64,000 bases of DNA from Ochrobactrum sp. Marseille-Q0166 (GCF_014397025.1 NZ_JACJUO010000001.1:2250395-2314394), one strand, 5' to 3'. Counted from the stretch's first letter, positions 10,798 through 20,504 are shown. Translations and numbers: made by a program. Notes: generated by a model from the letters alone, not told the origin.

Positions 10798-10815
10798 AAA
10801 CATACACGAATGTTT
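10798..10815. promoter_or_regulatory. Probable BepR (TetR) operator
   Basis: Inverted repeat AAACAT (10798-10803) and ATGTTT (10810-10815) with a six-base centre, just upstream of the adaptor gene and between it and the divergent TetR gene. The surrounding bases (ATACACGAATG) resemble the AcrR-class operators that hold ATACA/TGTAT arms. Inference from position and symmetry. Confidence 0.5.
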
Positions 10816-10945
10816 GTAAATACGAATTACCGTGTTATAGTCAATTACCTAATGTTACGTATCACGAATGAGTTACCCAAATAGTGAACGAAAAATCCTT
10901 TTTTTGCTGACGTTTGGCTCACAATTTGAATGCTAGAGAACAAGA

Positions 10946-11563
10946 ATGCGAAGGACGAAGGCCGAGGCCGCAGAAACGAGAGATGCTATTTTAACTGCTG
11001 CTGAACGGGTATTTCTTGACCGCGGACTGACCCAATCAACTTTGACACAAATCGCATCTCAGGCAGGCGTAACCCGCGGCGCCATTTATTTCCATTTTCA
11101 AGATAAACGCGACATATTTCAAGCAATTATCAACCGTACATGTTTTCCGCATGAAGAAATCATGCGCCATGCAGCCGAATGTGACCACCCTAACCCGCTT
11201 TATGTACTTGAGCAATCAATCATAACTGCGCTTGAGCATTTCATAGCCAATGAACGGCAGCAGAACGTCTTCACGATTATTCACCAGCGTTGTGAATATG
11301 TTGGTGAGATTGCCCCGGTCGTCGACCATATCCGGGAGGCGCGTGGAAATGTATTATCGCTCTTCACAGGCTTGCTTGAGGTTGCAGAGCGGCGCAACGA
11401 GCTGTCAAATGAATGGACATCCATTTCTGCTGCACAAATTTTGCTCGCCGTGCTGGGTGGCCTGCTCAATGAATGGCTCCGAAGCGAGCGGGACTTCGAT
11501 CTTGTCGGTGATGGTGGTAAAGCAATCGGAACCTTGATCCGGTCCATGCGGCGCGACAGTTGA
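10946..11563 (+). CDS. bepR: TetR/AcrR family repressor of the adjacent pump (BepR-like)
   Basis: A 205-residue regulator. The N-terminal DNA-binding domain reads RDAILTAAERVFLDRG then LTQIASQAGVTRGAIYFHF, a standard TetR helix-turn-helix at about residues 12-58. The C-terminal ligand domain follows the AcrR/TtgR pattern, with KRDIFQAIINR and a long helical region. It is divergent from the bepDE pair with about 190 bases between them, which contain an inverted repeat. By analogy with the Brucella locus it represses the pump until a ligand binds. Its own start region is AT-rich and only a weak Shine-Dalgarno is seen. Confidence 0.85.
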   Translation: MRRTKAEAAETRDAILTAAERVFLDRGLTQSTLTQIASQAGVTRGAIYFHFQDKRDIFQAIINRTCFPHEEIMRHAAECDHPNPLYVLEQSIITALEHFIANERQQNVFTIIHQRCEYVGEIAPVVDHIREARGNVLSLFTGLLEVAERRNELSNEWTSISAAQILLAVLGGLLNEWLRSERDFDLVGDGGKAIGTLIRSMRRDS

Positions 11564-11810
11564 CAGTTGACTGACCCAAGCTTCCCATACCCATCCCGTA
11601 AGCCGTTGAGACAACAGAACACCTTACCAGCACGTATTATCTGCCGAATTTTTAATTTACGCTTACGTTAATGTAACTCTTGCGATTACGACGAAAGTCG
11701 ACCACATTCATGATTGAGGAGTGCCTGACCTGGATTTGGGGCGGGGCACGTTGGGAGAAGGGTGGCGGCTTGCTGCTCAAAGATGAGACGGAGCAATCCG
11801 GGGAGAAGGC

Positions 11811-13538
11811 ATGGCAAAAAAAGCAACCGAAGCGAAACCCACGTCGAGCAAGGCAACGAAAACAATGCCTGCATCAGGCAAGGTCTGGCTGAAATCCTAT
11901 CCGAAAAGCGTTCCACACGAAATCGATCTGAGTAAAACGACTTCTATTGGCGACATGATTTCGAATGCGTGCCGCCACTTTGCCGACAAACCGGCCTTCA
12001 CCTGTATGGGTAAGGATCTGTCCTACAAAGAACTCGATGAAAACTCACGCGCACTCGCTGCATGGCTGCAATCGCGGGGACTGGTCAAAGGTGATCGCAT
12101 TGCGATCATGATGCCGAATATTCTGCAATACCCTGTGGCAATTGCCGCAATCCTGCGCGCAGGCTTCGTGGTCGTCAACGTAAACCCGCTCTACACACCG
12201 CGCGAACTTCAGCATCAATTGAATGATTCAGGCGCGCAGGCGCTTATCGTGCTGGAAAACTTTGCATCGACTGTGCAAAAGTCTCTGGCATCCATTCATG
12301 TGCCCAACATCATCGTTGCAACGATGGGCGATATGCATGGCCTTAAAGGTCACATCATCAATCTGGTGGTGCGCAAGGTGAAAAAACTTGTACCGGAATG
12401 GAATATTCCCGGGCATGTGCGTTTTAAAGATGCGTTGGCGCAAGGCCGCGGAAAGTCATTTAATCCCGTACCAGTTGACAGTTCCGATCTCGCTTTTCTG
12501 CAATATACCGGCGGCACGACAGGTGTTTCCAAAGGCGCCATGCTGAGCCATAGAAATATTCTGGCCAATGTCGAGCAAATGCAGCTTTGGATGGATGTCG
12601 CCTTCCAGAACAAAGGCAAGCCGAAGGAACTCAACTTCGTCTGCGCTTTGCCGCTCTATCATATTTTTGCGCTGACCGTAAATGCAATGATCGGCATAAA
12701 GCTTGGCGCACGCAATATACTCATACCGAATCCGCGTGACATTCCGGCCTTTACAAAAGAGCTGCAAAAATATCCGTTCCATATTTTTCCGGGTCTCAAC
12801 ACATTGTTCAACGCCCTGATGAACAACGAAGATTTCAAGGCACTGAACTTCAAGCCGCTGGTGCTGACGCTTGGAGGCGGCATGGCAGTGCAGCGTCCGA
12901 TTGCCGAACGCTGGCAGGAAATGACGGGCTGCCACATCACCGAAGGCTATGGTCTCTCCGAAACGTCACCCGTCGCCTCCGCCAATCCTCTCGATGCGAC
13001 GGAGTTCAGCGGTACGATTGGGCTCCCCATGCCCTCAACGGATTTTACCATCCGTGATGACGACGGCAAAGACCTGCCATTGGGCGAAGTCGGTGAAATC
13101 TGTGTGCGAGGTCCGCAGGTCATGATGGGCTACTGGAACCGCCCCGATGAAACCGAACGCGCCATTATGGCCGATGGCTTCTTTCGCACCGGCGACATGG
13201 GCTTTATGGATGAAAGCGGCTTCACCAAGATTGTTGACCGCAAGAAGGACATGATCCTCGTTTCCGGTTTCAACGTCTACCCGAATGAAATTGAGGAAGT
13301 GGCAGCAGAGCATCCGGGCATTGTGGAATCGGCGGCGGTCGGCGTTCCCAATGAACATTCTGGCGAAGTGGTGAAGCTTTACGTCGTGCGCCGCGATCCG
13401 AACCTGACGGAAGAAGACGTCAAATCCTTCTGTGCACAGCGCCTGACCAATTATAAGCGCCCACGTGAAGTGGAGTTCCGCCATGCTTTGCCGAAAACCA
13501 ATGTCGGCAAGATTCTTCGCCGCGAGTTACGTGACTAA
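11811..13538 (+). CDS. fadD: Long-chain fatty acid--CoA ligase (FadD type)
   Basis: ATP-dependent acyl-CoA synthetase of 575 residues, a normal FadD length. An N-terminal Lys-rich tail of about 25 residues precedes the ANL-superfamily core. Motifs seen are YTGGTTGVSKGAMLSHRN (the phosphate-binding loop), ITEGYGLSETSPV, TGDMGFMDESGFTKIVDRKKD with the hinge, SGFNVYPNEIEEV, and the catalytic Lys motif NVGKILRRELRD at the very end. The enzyme activates fatty acids by an acyl-AMP intermediate for beta-oxidation or lipid synthesis (family knowledge). GGAGAAGG just before ATG 11811 supports the start. It is a single-gene unit closed by a perfect hairpin terminator shared with the convergent HAD gene. 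Confidence 0.93.
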   Translation: MAKKATEAKPTSSKATKTMPASGKVWLKSYPKSVPHEIDLSKTTSIGDMISNACRHFADKPAFTCMGKDLSYKELDENSRALAAWLQSRGLVKGDRIAIMMPNILQYPVAIAAILRAGFVVVNVNPLYTPRELQHQLNDSGAQALIVLENFASTVQKSLASIHVPNIIVATMGDMHGLKGHIINLVVRKVKKLVPEWNIPGHVRFKDALAQGRGKSFNPVPVDSSDLAFLQYTGGTTGVSKGAMLSHRNILANVEQMQLWMDVAFQNKGKPKELNFVCALPLYHIFALTVNAMIGIKLGARNILIPNPRDIPAFTKELQKYPFHIFPGLNTLFNALMNNEDFKALNFKPLVLTLGGGMAVQRPIAERWQEMTGCHITEGYGLSETSPVASANPLDATEFSGTIGLPMPSTDFTIRDDDGKDLPLGEVGEICVRGPQVMMGYWNRPDETERAIMADGFFRTGDMGFMDESGFTKIVDRKKDMILVSGFNVYPNEIEEVAAEHPGIVESAAVGVPNEHSGEVVKLYVVRRDPNLTEEDVKSFCAQRLTNYKRPREVEFRHALPKTNVGKILRRELRD

Positions 13539-13543
13539 AACAG

Positions 13544-13572
13544 AAAAGGCCCTCCTAACCGGAGGGCCTTTT
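13544..13572. terminator. Bidirectional terminator between fadD and HAD gene
   Basis: Perfect 12-base stem: AAAAGGCCCTCC (13544-13555) and GGAGGGCCTTTT (13561-13572) with a five-base loop. It lies a few bases beyond each of the two convergent stop codons. Confidence 0.93.
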
Positions 13573-13576
13573 CATT

Positions 13577-14305
13577 TTATTTAAACAAAGCTGGCAAGTC
13601 TGCAATGGATTCAAGCACCACATCGGCATGCGGCTCCAGCGCTTCGCGTGGGCTGTTGCCGGATAAGACGCCAACACCAAGACCCGCTTTTGCCGCCTGT
13701 GCCGTTTCAAGATCGTGGAGATTATCGCCGACCATGGCAATTGCGCCAGGTTCAAGGCCGATCTTTTCAGCAAAGTAAAGCAGCGGGTCAGCATATGGTT
13801 TGGGCCGTGCCGCCGTATCATAGCCGATTACGACATCAAAGAAATGGTCAATACCCAGTGCCTTTGCAGTCGCATGGGCGCCGGCTTCTGAATCATTGGT
13901 GGCAATGCCAAGGATGAAGCCCATCTCGCGAAGGGTCTCCAAGGTCTCCCGCAGGCCTTCAATCGCCACCGCAGAACGCGCACCTTCGGCAACCGTATAG
14001 CTGTCAAATTCGGCTATCTTGGCTTGGAAACCAGCTTCGTCAATGTCGGGATACCAGAGCTGCACAATGTCTTCGACCGTACCGGCTGCAATCACTGAAT
14101 TGGCGCGAAAACGCGACGCTTCCCAGTCATAGCCACCGGCGTCGAGCAGCGATCTTGCACGATGTTCGTCGCCATTGGCGCTTCGCTGTGCAAGGCTCCA
14201 TGACACGGTAAACCATGTGCGATCGAAATCGATTAACGTGCCATCCTTGTCAAACAGGATGGCACGGATTGATTTCAACTTTTCTGAGGAAGGTAATGCA
14301 CTCAT
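13577..14305 (-). CDS. HAD-family hydrolase, phosphoglycolate-phosphatase-like
   Basis: A 242-residue cytoplasmic HAD phosphatase. Motif I is ILFDKDGTLIDFDRTW (about residues 15-30) with the Asp nucleophile and Asp acid/base; motif II is IATNDSE; motif IV is AMVGDNLHDLETAQAAKAG. The helical cap lies between motifs I and II, as in subfamily IA enzymes such as Gph. Substrate specificity cannot be read from sequence, so no gene symbol is given. Its start overlaps the stop of the upstream deacylase gene by four bases, so the two are translated from one message. What links a sugar-phosphate-type phosphatase with an AstE-like enzyme is unclear. Confidence 0.88.
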   Translation of the reverse strand: MSALPSSEKLKSIRAILFDKDGTLIDFDRTWFTVSWSLAQRSANGDEHRARSLLDAGGYDWEASRFRANSVIAAGTVEDIVQLWYPDIDEAGFQAKIAEFDSYTVAEGARSAVAIEGLRETLETLREMGFILGIATNDSEAGAHATAKALGIDHFFDVVIGYDTAARPKPYADPLLYFAEKIGLEPGAIAMVGDNLHDLETAQAAKAGLGVGVLSGNSPREALEPHADVVLESIADLPALFK

Positions 14306-15363
14306 GCCTCTAACGCACCGGCGCGCTTCTTGACTGCAGATGGTTTTGGGCCAAGCAGCTTCAGCAGATCATCACCCCGCCGGACATAGCGCAACGAACG
14401 ACGTGTGAGGATACGGCCAGCCTGCGGCGCAGTGAGCGTTATGTCACCTTCCGGCTCACCCGGTCTTGTCACCACAGTGACGAGCTTCGCGCCCGCTTCC
14501 ACCACATCGCCCGGAGCAACATGATAAAGCACCATGCCACCTTCCGGCGCGCGCAGCATTTCGACATTTTCAAGTGGTGTCACCAGACCATTGTATTCGA
14601 GAGCAAGCTTTACGCTTTCGTCGACGATCACACCGCGATGAACGAGGAACCTGTAAAGGCCTTCGGCGTCACCCTTGCCCATATCGGCATAGACATCGCT
14701 CAAACCACGGAACTCGACCGTGGTCACAGCGCGGCGCTTCATATTGCGCTGGTCAGCAGGCAATTGCAGAACAGGATGTGCGCAGGCTTCCTCGAAAGCT
14801 GCATCCGCGGTCGTATCCCAAGCAAGGATCGCGGTTGAGCCGAGTGCCACGGCCAGATCCTTCATGTCTTCCACGAATTCCTTGGCGATATAGACATAGC
14901 TTTCGCTCTCATCATCGCAATGAAGATCAAGCACGATATCATTTTCGAGAGCAAGCTTCAAAAGCGTGCTCTTTAAACGCTGCGCAAGGGCCACAGGCGC
15001 ATCCGGGCCGGGGAGTTCACTTGTGTCGAAGTCCGGCAGAAGCGGGAAAGCACGGTTGAAATTGACCGCCGAGAAAAACTCGAAACGGCCCAGATGCTGA
15101 TGCGCCTGCCACTGGTTGGAGCCAATCGGATTTGCCTGCGGTACCACCGTGATATTGCCGAGTATGCGGCCTTCTTCCGATGCTTTTTTCAGCATCGGAA
15201 CGAGAAAATGCAAAGCAGCCTGTCCCGGCAATTCGCCACCATGCAGCGAAGATTGCAGATAGGCGGTCGGCGCATCGCTGTCTTTGCCTGCAAAACGCAG
15301 CACACGCAGTTCAATGGCGTTACCCGGTACGTCGCCGGCAAACTCGATAATCTCGGATTTCAT
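14302..15363 (-). CDS. Succinylglutamate desuccinylase/aspartoacylase family zinc hydrolase
   Basis: I start at ATG 15363 (product MKSEIIEFAGDVPG, 353 residues). The open frame continues upstream through the terminator and pgi tail, and an ATG at 15375 is an alternative. The M14-like AstE/AspA fold is shown by SSLHGGELPGQ (zinc ligands His and Glu, about residue 47), PQANPIGSNQW, and VLDLHCDDES with the third zinc ligand. The C-terminal region contains a biotinyl-like beta barrel (YHVAPGDVVEAGAKLVTVV). Such enzymes remove acyl groups from N-acyl amino acids or related amides (family knowledge); the substrate here is unknown. It lies downstream of pgi behind a terminator and overlaps the HAD gene. 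Confidence 0.85.
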   Translation of the reverse strand: MKSEIIEFAGDVPGNAIELRVLRFAGKDSDAPTAYLQSSLHGGELPGQAALHFLVPMLKKASEEGRILGNITVVPQANPIGSNQWQAHQHLGRFEFFSAVNFNRAFPLLPDFDTSELPGPDAPVALAQRLKSTLLKLALENDIVLDLHCDDESESYVYIAKEFVEDMKDLAVALGSTAILAWDTTADAAFEEACAHPVLQLPADQRNMKRRAVTTVEFRGLSDVYADMGKGDAEGLYRFLVHRGVIVDESVKLALEYNGLVTPLENVEMLRAPEGGMVLYHVAPGDVVEAGAKLVTVVTRPGEPEGDITLTAPQAGRILTRRSLRYVRRGDDLLKLLGPKPSAVKKRAGALEA

Positions 15364-15384
15364 TTCAGTTCCCATTTGATGCAC

Positions 15385-15412
15385 AAAAAAAGCCGGGCAT
15401 AGCGCCCGGCTT
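15385..15412 (-). terminator. Terminator after pgi
   Basis: On the minus strand AAGCCGGGC (15404-15412) pairs with GCCCGGCTT (15390-15398) and runs into a seven-base T tract (15385-15391 read in reverse). It sits about 20 bases after the pgi stop codon and just before the deacylase start. Confidence 0.88.
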
Positions 15413-15434
15413 GCCTTCTTGATTTGCCTTAATA

Positions 15435-17084
15435 TCAGGCTTTGCGGCGCGCATGCAAATGGGCAACGAGACCCACCGTCGAAGCGTCTTTGCCTTCTGC
15501 GGATTCTGCACCGGAAACAACCGGAAGAAGCTCGGTTGCGAGTTCCTTGCCAAGCTCCACGCCCCACTGGTCAAACGCATTGATGCCGAAAATCTGAGCT
15601 TCCACGAACACGCGATGTTCGTAAAGAGCGATCAAGCGGCCAAATGCAAACGGATCCAGCTTGTCGTGAACCAGTGTCAGCGACGGACGGTTGCCGGAGA
15701 ACACGCGATGCGGTGCAATGCGCTCAACTTCTGCGTCCGGCAGATTCTTGGCCTTCAACTGTGCACGCGCTTCATCGAGCGTGCGCCCCTTCATCAAGGC
15801 TTCCGACTGCGCAAGGCAATTAGCGAGCAGCATTTCATGCTGATGATCGAGATGCTTTTCATGGCCCTTTGCCGCAACGATGAATTCGAGCGGAATGGTG
15901 TCCGTGCCCTGATGCAAAAGCTGGAAGAAGGCGTGCTGACCATTGGTGCCGGGTTCGCCCCAGACAACAGGACCCGTTGGACCGGAAACCGGCTTGCCGT
16001 CAACCGTAACACTCTTGCCATTCGATTCCATATCGAGTTGCTGGAGATAGGCCGGAACACGCGCCAGACGCTGATCGTATGGAATAACAGCACGGCTCGA
16101 ATAATCGCAGATTGCGCGATGCCAATAGCCGATGAGGCCAAGCCAGATTGGCAGGTTCTTTTCCAGCGGCGCGTCGCGGAAATGCACATCCATCGAATGC
16201 GCGCCCGCAAGGAATTTGCGGAAATTATCAGCGCCGATTGCGATCATCACTGGCAAGCCAATCGCTGACCAGACTGAATAACGGCCACCAACCCAATCCC
16301 AGAAGCCAAAAACGCGTTCTTCGCCAATGCCAAAGGCTGCGACCTTATCAAGAGCGGTTGAAACGGCAGCAAAATGTGCGCCTACCGCGTCTTCGCCCAG
16401 TGCATCAGCAACCCATTTGCGTGCGGTCTGCGCATTGGTCATGGTTTCGATGGTGGTGAAGGTCTTCGACGCTACGATGATGAGCGTCGTTGCCGGATCA
16501 AGCACGTTGAGCGTATCGGCAATGTGCGCTCCATCGATGTTCGAAACATAATGGGCGCGCGGGCCGTCATGATAGGGTGAAAGCGCAATCGTTGCCATGA
16601 CCGGACCAAGATCGGAACCGCCGATTCCGATATTGACGATATCGGTGATCTTCTTTCCGGTCGCGCCCTTGATGGAACCGGAACGGATGCCATCAGAGAA
16701 GGCAGCCATGCGGTCGAGAACTTCCTTCACGTCGGGCAGCACGTTGTGGCCATCAACCAGCACTTCCTTCGACGTGGTGTCGCGAAGGGCAACATGCAGC
16801 ACAGCGCGATCTTCGGTGTTGTTGATGTGTTCGCCTGCAAACATGGCGGCACGACGGCCTTCAACATCAGCCGCCTGCGCAAGTTCGGTCAGAAGTGCAA
16901 CCGTCTCGTCATTGACCCGGGCTTTCGACCAGTCAAACAGCAGATCGTCAAGCGACAGCGAATAGCGCTCAAAACGGCCAGGATCGGCTTTGAATGCCGC
17001 ACGCATGTCTTTTGGTGCTGCTTCCGCCCAGTGCTTCTTCAGCTTTGCGACCGTTGCTTCCAGCTTCGCCGCGTCTCTTGCCAT
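15435..17084 (-). CDS. pgi: Glucose-6-phosphate isomerase
   Basis: Interconverts glucose 6-phosphate and fructose 6-phosphate in the cytoplasm. The ATG at 17084 ([11 protein letters not shown]) has GGGAG about eight bases upstream and gives 549 residues, matching my memory of Brucella pgi; the frame extends seven codons further. Signature motifs are [11 protein letters not shown] (phosphosugar-binding SIS domain, about residue 152), [14 protein letters not shown], the active-site region [34 protein letters not shown] (quoted in part: the block at about 350), and [21 protein letters not shown] [15 protein letters not shown] near the C-terminus with the catalytic Lys. It is a single-gene unit with its own terminator. 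High confidence. Confidence 0.97.
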   Translation of the reverse strand: MARDAAKLEATVAKLKKHWAEAAPKDMRAAFKADPGRFERYSLSLDDLLFDWSKARVNDETVALLTELAQAADVEGRRAAMFAGEHINNTEDRAVLHVALRDTTSKEVLVDGHNVLPDVKEVLDRMAAFSDGIRSGSIKGATGKKITDIVNIGIGGSDLGPVMATIALSPYHDGPRAHYVSNIDGAHIADTLNVLDPATTLIIVASKTFTTIETMTNAQTARKWVADALGEDAVGAHFAAVSTALDKVAAFGIGEERVFGFWDWVGGRYSVWSAIGLPVMIAIGADNFRKFLAGAHSMDVHFRDAPLEKNLPIWLGLIGYWHRAICDYSSRAVIPYDQRLARVPAYLQQLDMESNGKSVTVDGKPVSGPTGPVVWGEPGTNGQHAFFQLLHQGTDTIPLEFIVAAKGHEKHLDHQHEMLLANCLAQSEALMKGRTLDEARAQLKAKNLPDAEVERIAPHRVFSGNRPSLTLVHDKLDPFAFGRLIALYEHRVFVEAQIFGINAFDQWGVELGKELATELLPVVSGAESAEGKDASTVGLVAHLHARRKA

Positions 17085-17238
17085 GATGGTACTCCCAGTC
17101 AATCAAATCGATTTAATTGCGGATAATTAAGCACTTTATTCAAGAATTGCATCCGTTAAATTACATAAATTTTCCTTTTGATGTGGTTCCATATATGCAT
17201 ATGCATCAATTTAGGTTGATCAGGAGTTTAGTCAAAGC

Positions 17239-17712
17239 ATGGACCTCGTCGGAGAAGAAAGAATCAGCGCACCCCGGCAGGCCGTCTGGGACGCACTCAA
17301 TGACATCGAAACGTTGAAAAGCTGTATTCCCGGCTGCGAAGATCTCGAACGTGTCTCTGAAACAGAAATTCGAGCGGCGCTGAAAGTCAGCCTCGGCGTT
17401 ATCAAAGTCCGTTTCCACGGAATGCTCGAACTCTCCAACATGAACCCACCGGCTTCCTACACGATTTCCGGGCGCGGCGAAGGGTCGATTGCAGGATTTG
17501 CGCATGGCGATACCGACGTTACTCTGACGGAAGACAATAACGATACGATCCTCAGCTATGTGATCCGTGGCGATGCCGGGGGCAAGATCGCCCAGCTTGG
17601 GTCGAAGCTTCTCGGTTCTGTCGCCCGCAAGATTGCAGACCGCTTCTTTGCCAACATTGGTACTGCGGCAGCACAAAAAGCGGCACAAAATGCCGCTGCA
17701 AAAACGGCATAA
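17239..17712 (+). CDS. CoxG-like SRPBCC family protein
   Basis: A 157-residue protein of the carbon monoxide dehydrogenase subunit G (CoxG) family. The START/Bet v1-like fold is suggested by MDLVGEERISAPRQAVWDAL, CIPGCEDLE at about residue 32, the alternating beta pattern, and the helix SKLLGSVARKIADRFFANI at the end. In carboxydotrophs CoxG helps anchor or mature the dehydrogenase (family knowledge), but no cox genes are near here, so the role is unknown; many CoxG-like proteins sit alone. There is a long AT-rich leader between it and the divergent pgi gene. No signal peptide is evident. Confidence 0.85.
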   Translation: MDLVGEERISAPRQAVWDALNDIETLKSCIPGCEDLERVSETEIRAALKVSLGVIKVRFHGMLELSNMNPPASYTISGRGEGSIAGFAHGDTDVTLTEDNNDTILSYVIRGDAGGKIAQLGSKLLGSVARKIADRFFANIGTAAAQKAAQNAAAKTA

Positions 17713-17812
17713 TTTCATTCCAAGATGGTATGAGAACAGATGGGAAAGCGTTTTTGCTTTTTGCTGTTATGAGATAGTCGATAACGCATAAACTGTAACA
17801 AGGCCTATCGGC

Positions 17813-18757
17813 ATGAAGCCCAGAGACACCGCGACCTATATTTTTCTTGCTATCGCATGGGGACTATCGTTCCTCGTGGTGCTGCGTGTGGTCGAAGCCT
17901 TTGGCTGGGTTGGTGCGGTCGCCTTCCGCTCTTTCATTGCCGCAGGAACTCTTTTTGCGATTGCAAAACTATCCGGGCGCAAGCTTGATTTTCAAGCTGG
18001 CTGGAAACCTTTTGCCATTGTTGGTGCCACAACTGTCGCGGGCCAGCTGATCGGCCTTTCCTATGGCACACCACTGATCGGAACGGCGATGGCCGCAATC
18101 TGCGTTGCATCGATTCCGCTTTTCTCAATGGTTATCAGCCAGCTCTGGGGGCTTGAACGCATCACGACGCGCGGACTGATCGGCCTGTTGCTTGGCGTCA
18201 CCGGTATTGTGTTGCTTGTTGGCTTCCCGGCTGTTGCCGTTACGCCTGAATTCATCATGGGTTGCATTGCGGTGCTTTTTTCCTGTTTCTCGGCAGCTTT
18301 CGGCAGCAATTACGCCAGCCGCCGCCTGTCCGGCACCGGCTCGTGGGAAACCACCATTGGCGCATTCGTGTTTGGCGGCATCCTGACTTTGCCGCTGATC
18401 GTTGCCATTCCTGTGCCGACCATGCCGGGACTGGTTGATGTTGTTTATCTGCTGATCTCTGCCTGCGTGATGAGCGCCCTCACCTATGTGCTTTATTTCA
18501 GACTGGTCGGAAATGTCGGACCTACAAAAGCGATCAGCGTCGAATTTGCGGTCACAGTGATTGCGGTTCTGGTTGGTGCGGTGTTCCTCAAAGAGCAGCT
18601 CTCCCTCATCCAGTTTGTCGGTGCTGCCGTCATCATCGCTGGCTGTGCGCTGGTGTTAAGCTCGCGCCCGTCGCTACCAAAAGAAGCTGAGGCTTTCCCG
18701 GACGCGGAAGCGACAACAGAACCAGCACCAAGTGGTCTCAAGTCCGATCGCCTCTGA
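17813..18757 (+). CDS. EamA-type DMT superfamily transporter
   Basis: A 314-residue integral membrane protein with ten predicted hydrophobic segments arranged as two EamA repeats. The first begins TYIFLAIAWGLSFLVVL, the second at about residue 150 (FIMGCIAVLFSCFSAAFG). The end of the second repeat shows the typical SVEFAVTVIAVLVGAVFLKEQL pattern. The last 30 residues are polar and acidic. Members export amino acids or other metabolites (family knowledge); the substrate is unknown. It is followed by a hairpin terminator and is probably a one-gene unit. Confidence 0.9.
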   Translation: MKPRDTATYIFLAIAWGLSFLVVLRVVEAFGWVGAVAFRSFIAAGTLFAIAKLSGRKLDFQAGWKPFAIVGATTVAGQLIGLSYGTPLIGTAMAAICVASIPLFSMVISQLWGLERITTRGLIGLLLGVTGIVLLVGFPAVAVTPEFIMGCIAVLFSCFSAAFGSNYASRRLSGTGSWETTIGAFVFGGILTLPLIVAIPVPTMPGLVDVVYLLISACVMSALTYVLYFRLVGNVGPTKAISVEFAVTVIAVLVGAVFLKEQLSLIQFVGAAVIIAGCALVLSSRPSLPKEAEAFPDAEATTEPAPSGLKSDRL

Positions 18758-18778
18758 TTTCCATTTGAGTTCAATGTC

Positions 18779-18808
18779 AAAGGCCCGTGCTTCCTGAGCC
18801 GGGCCTTT
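18779..18808 (+). terminator. Terminator after the DMT transporter gene
   Basis: AAAGGCCCG (18779-18787) pairs with CGGGCCTTT (18800-18808) across a 12-base loop. It isolates the transporter gene from the following preT promoter. Confidence 0.85.
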
Positions 18809-18836
18809 GGTATTTCTGGTAAGTAATTCTCATAAA

Positions 18837-18852
18837 TTGACCAGATGATAAA
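18837..18852 (+). promoter_or_regulatory. RutR-box-like operator upstream of preT
   Basis: TTGACCAGATGATAAA matches 12 of the 14 fixed positions of the enterobacterial RutR site TTGACCAnnTGGTCAA, with the left arm perfect. It lies about 150 bases before the preT start, in the only gap where the preTA promoter can be. A better copy lies next to rutR itself at 31112. Confidence 0.6.
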
Positions 18853-18990
18853 AAATTTGACCTTACGTGAAAATCTGTCATCCTGTCAGTAACGGGCACC
18901 ACGCGACGGCAAAGATCGCAGCCCGGAAATCAGTTTATGGTGCGCAAAGGGAACCCGCGCCTGAACAAGCAAAAATGGGAGATGCGATCT

Positions 18991-20493
18991 ATGAGATCAG
19001 CAGAGAATTCGCCTATTGATGCAATTGATAATCCGGGACACGCGAACGGGCCTGATATTCACGGCTCGCGGTTGGATAAGGCCGACTATGCGCATGTTTT
19101 CGATGATCTGCATCCGCCGCTGAACAAGCATGAAGCCCTCGTTGAATCTGACCGCTGCTATTATTGCTATGATGCGCCTTGCATGAATGCGTGTCCGACC
19201 AGCATCGATATTCCGCGTTTCATTCGCCAGATTAACACTGGCAATGCCATTGGTGCGGCGAAGACCATTCTTTCAGAGAACATTCTGGGTGGCATGTGCG
19301 CCCGCGTCTGTCCGACCGAAACGCTCTGCGAAGAAGTCTGTGTTCGCGAGACTTCGGAAGGCAAGCCGGTCAAAATTGGCCAATTGCAGCGCTATGCCAC
19401 TGATGTTCTGATGGAAACCGGCAATCATCCATTCAAGCGCGCGCCCGACACAGGCAAGCATATCGCGATTGTTGGCGCAGGTCCGGCAGGTCTTTCCGCG
19501 GCGCACCGCCTTGCGATGCTTGGGTCTAGGGTGACGATATTTGAAGCGCGACCCAAGGGCGGCGGTCTGAATGAATATGGTATTGCCGCCTATAAGACAG
19601 TCAATAATTTCGCCCAGCGCGAATTGGAATTCGTGCTGAAAATCGGTGCCATCAATATCGAATATAACCAGACGCTCGGTCAGGACATCACGATTGAAGC
19701 GCTGAAGGCGGGCTTTGATGCCGTTTTCCTCGGCATGGGGATGCCGGGCGTCAATGATCTCGGACTTGTGGGCGAAGATGCGCCCAATGTGATTGATGCG
19801 GTGGATTACATTGCAAATCTGCGTCAGGCAAAAGATCTTTCCTCTCTGCCCGTTGGCCGCAATGTGGTGGTTATCGGTGGCGGCATGACCGCAGTGGACG
19901 TTGCCATTCAGACCAAGAAGCTCGGCGCTGAAAACGTGACAATCGTTTATCGTCGCGGTCAGGAAAGCATGAACGCCAGCGCCTATGAGCAGGAACTGGC
20001 ACAGATTCACGGTGTGGTTATCCGCCACTGGTTGCAGCCACACGCCTTAGAGCGCAGCGAAGACGGCACCGTCAATGCCGTTGTGTTTGAATATACCAAT
20101 GCCGATAGCGGCAAGCTTTCCGGCACTGGCGAATATCTCATTCTCGAAGCCGATCAGGTATTCAAGGCTATTGGTCAGAAGTTTGAACCAGAGCCAATTG
20201 CAGGCTCAGGCATTGGACTCTCCAAAGGGCGCATCAGCGTCGATGATGAGCGTCGCACATCCGTTGAAGGGATTTGGGCGGGGGGCGACTGCGTTGCAGG
20301 TGGTCAGGATCTGACCGTTGCATCGGTGGAAGACGGCAAAGTTGCTGCCGAATCTATCCACGCGACGCTGACAAAACGTCCCGAAGCAATTGAAGGTTTT
20401 GCCGATGCGGTGCTCTCCGGCGGCGCGCTTCATGCGCCCAACCCGTCGGCTCACCGTGACCGCAGTGTGCCTTTGGGCCAGGAACAGGGCTGA
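18991..20493 (+). CDS. preT: NAD-dependent dihydropyrimidine dehydrogenase, PreT subunit
   Basis: Flavin and iron-sulfur subunit of the enzyme that reduces uracil and thymine to dihydropyrimidines, the first step of reductive pyrimidine breakdown. The ATG at 18991 has GGGAG (18977-18981) nine bases upstream and gives 500 residues; the frame extends to 18937. The N-terminal region holds the two cysteine clusters of GltD-like proteins: CYYCYDAPCMNACPTSIDIP at about residue 50 and CARVCPTETLCEEVC. Then come an FAD-binding GAGPAGLSAAHRLA and an NAD(P)-binding VVVIGGGMTAVDVAI. It forms an operon with preA, 11 bases downstream. Confidence 0.93.
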   Translation: MRSAENSPIDAIDNPGHANGPDIHGSRLDKADYAHVFDDLHPPLNKHEALVESDRCYYCYDAPCMNACPTSIDIPRFIRQINTGNAIGAAKTILSENILGGMCARVCPTETLCEEVCVRETSEGKPVKIGQLQRYATDVLMETGNHPFKRAPDTGKHIAIVGAGPAGLSAAHRLAMLGSRVTIFEARPKGGGLNEYGIAAYKTVNNFAQRELEFVLKIGAINIEYNQTLGQDITIEALKAGFDAVFLGMGMPGVNDLGLVGEDAPNVIDAVDYIANLRQAKDLSSLPVGRNVVVIGGGMTAVDVAIQTKKLGAENVTIVYRRGQESMNASAYEQELAQIHGVVIRHWLQPHALERSEDGTVNAVVFEYTNADSGKLSGTGEYLILEADQVFKAIGQKFEPEPIAGSGIGLSKGRISVDDERRTSVEGIWAGGDCVAGGQDLTVASVEDGKVAAESIHATLTKRPEAIEGFADAVLSGGALHAPNPSAHRDRSVPLGQEQG

Positions 20494-20504
20494 GGAGAGT
20501 AAAC

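Noticed and set aside
11680-11892. 70-codon plus-strand frame overlapping the fadD start
   Set aside because: Overlaps fadD out of frame and is Lys/Arg/Gly-rich noise; fadD has the proper Shine-Dalgarno.
15364-15567. N-terminal extension of the AstE-like gene
   Set aside because: It passes back through the pgi terminator and into pgi; family similarity begins at about 15363.
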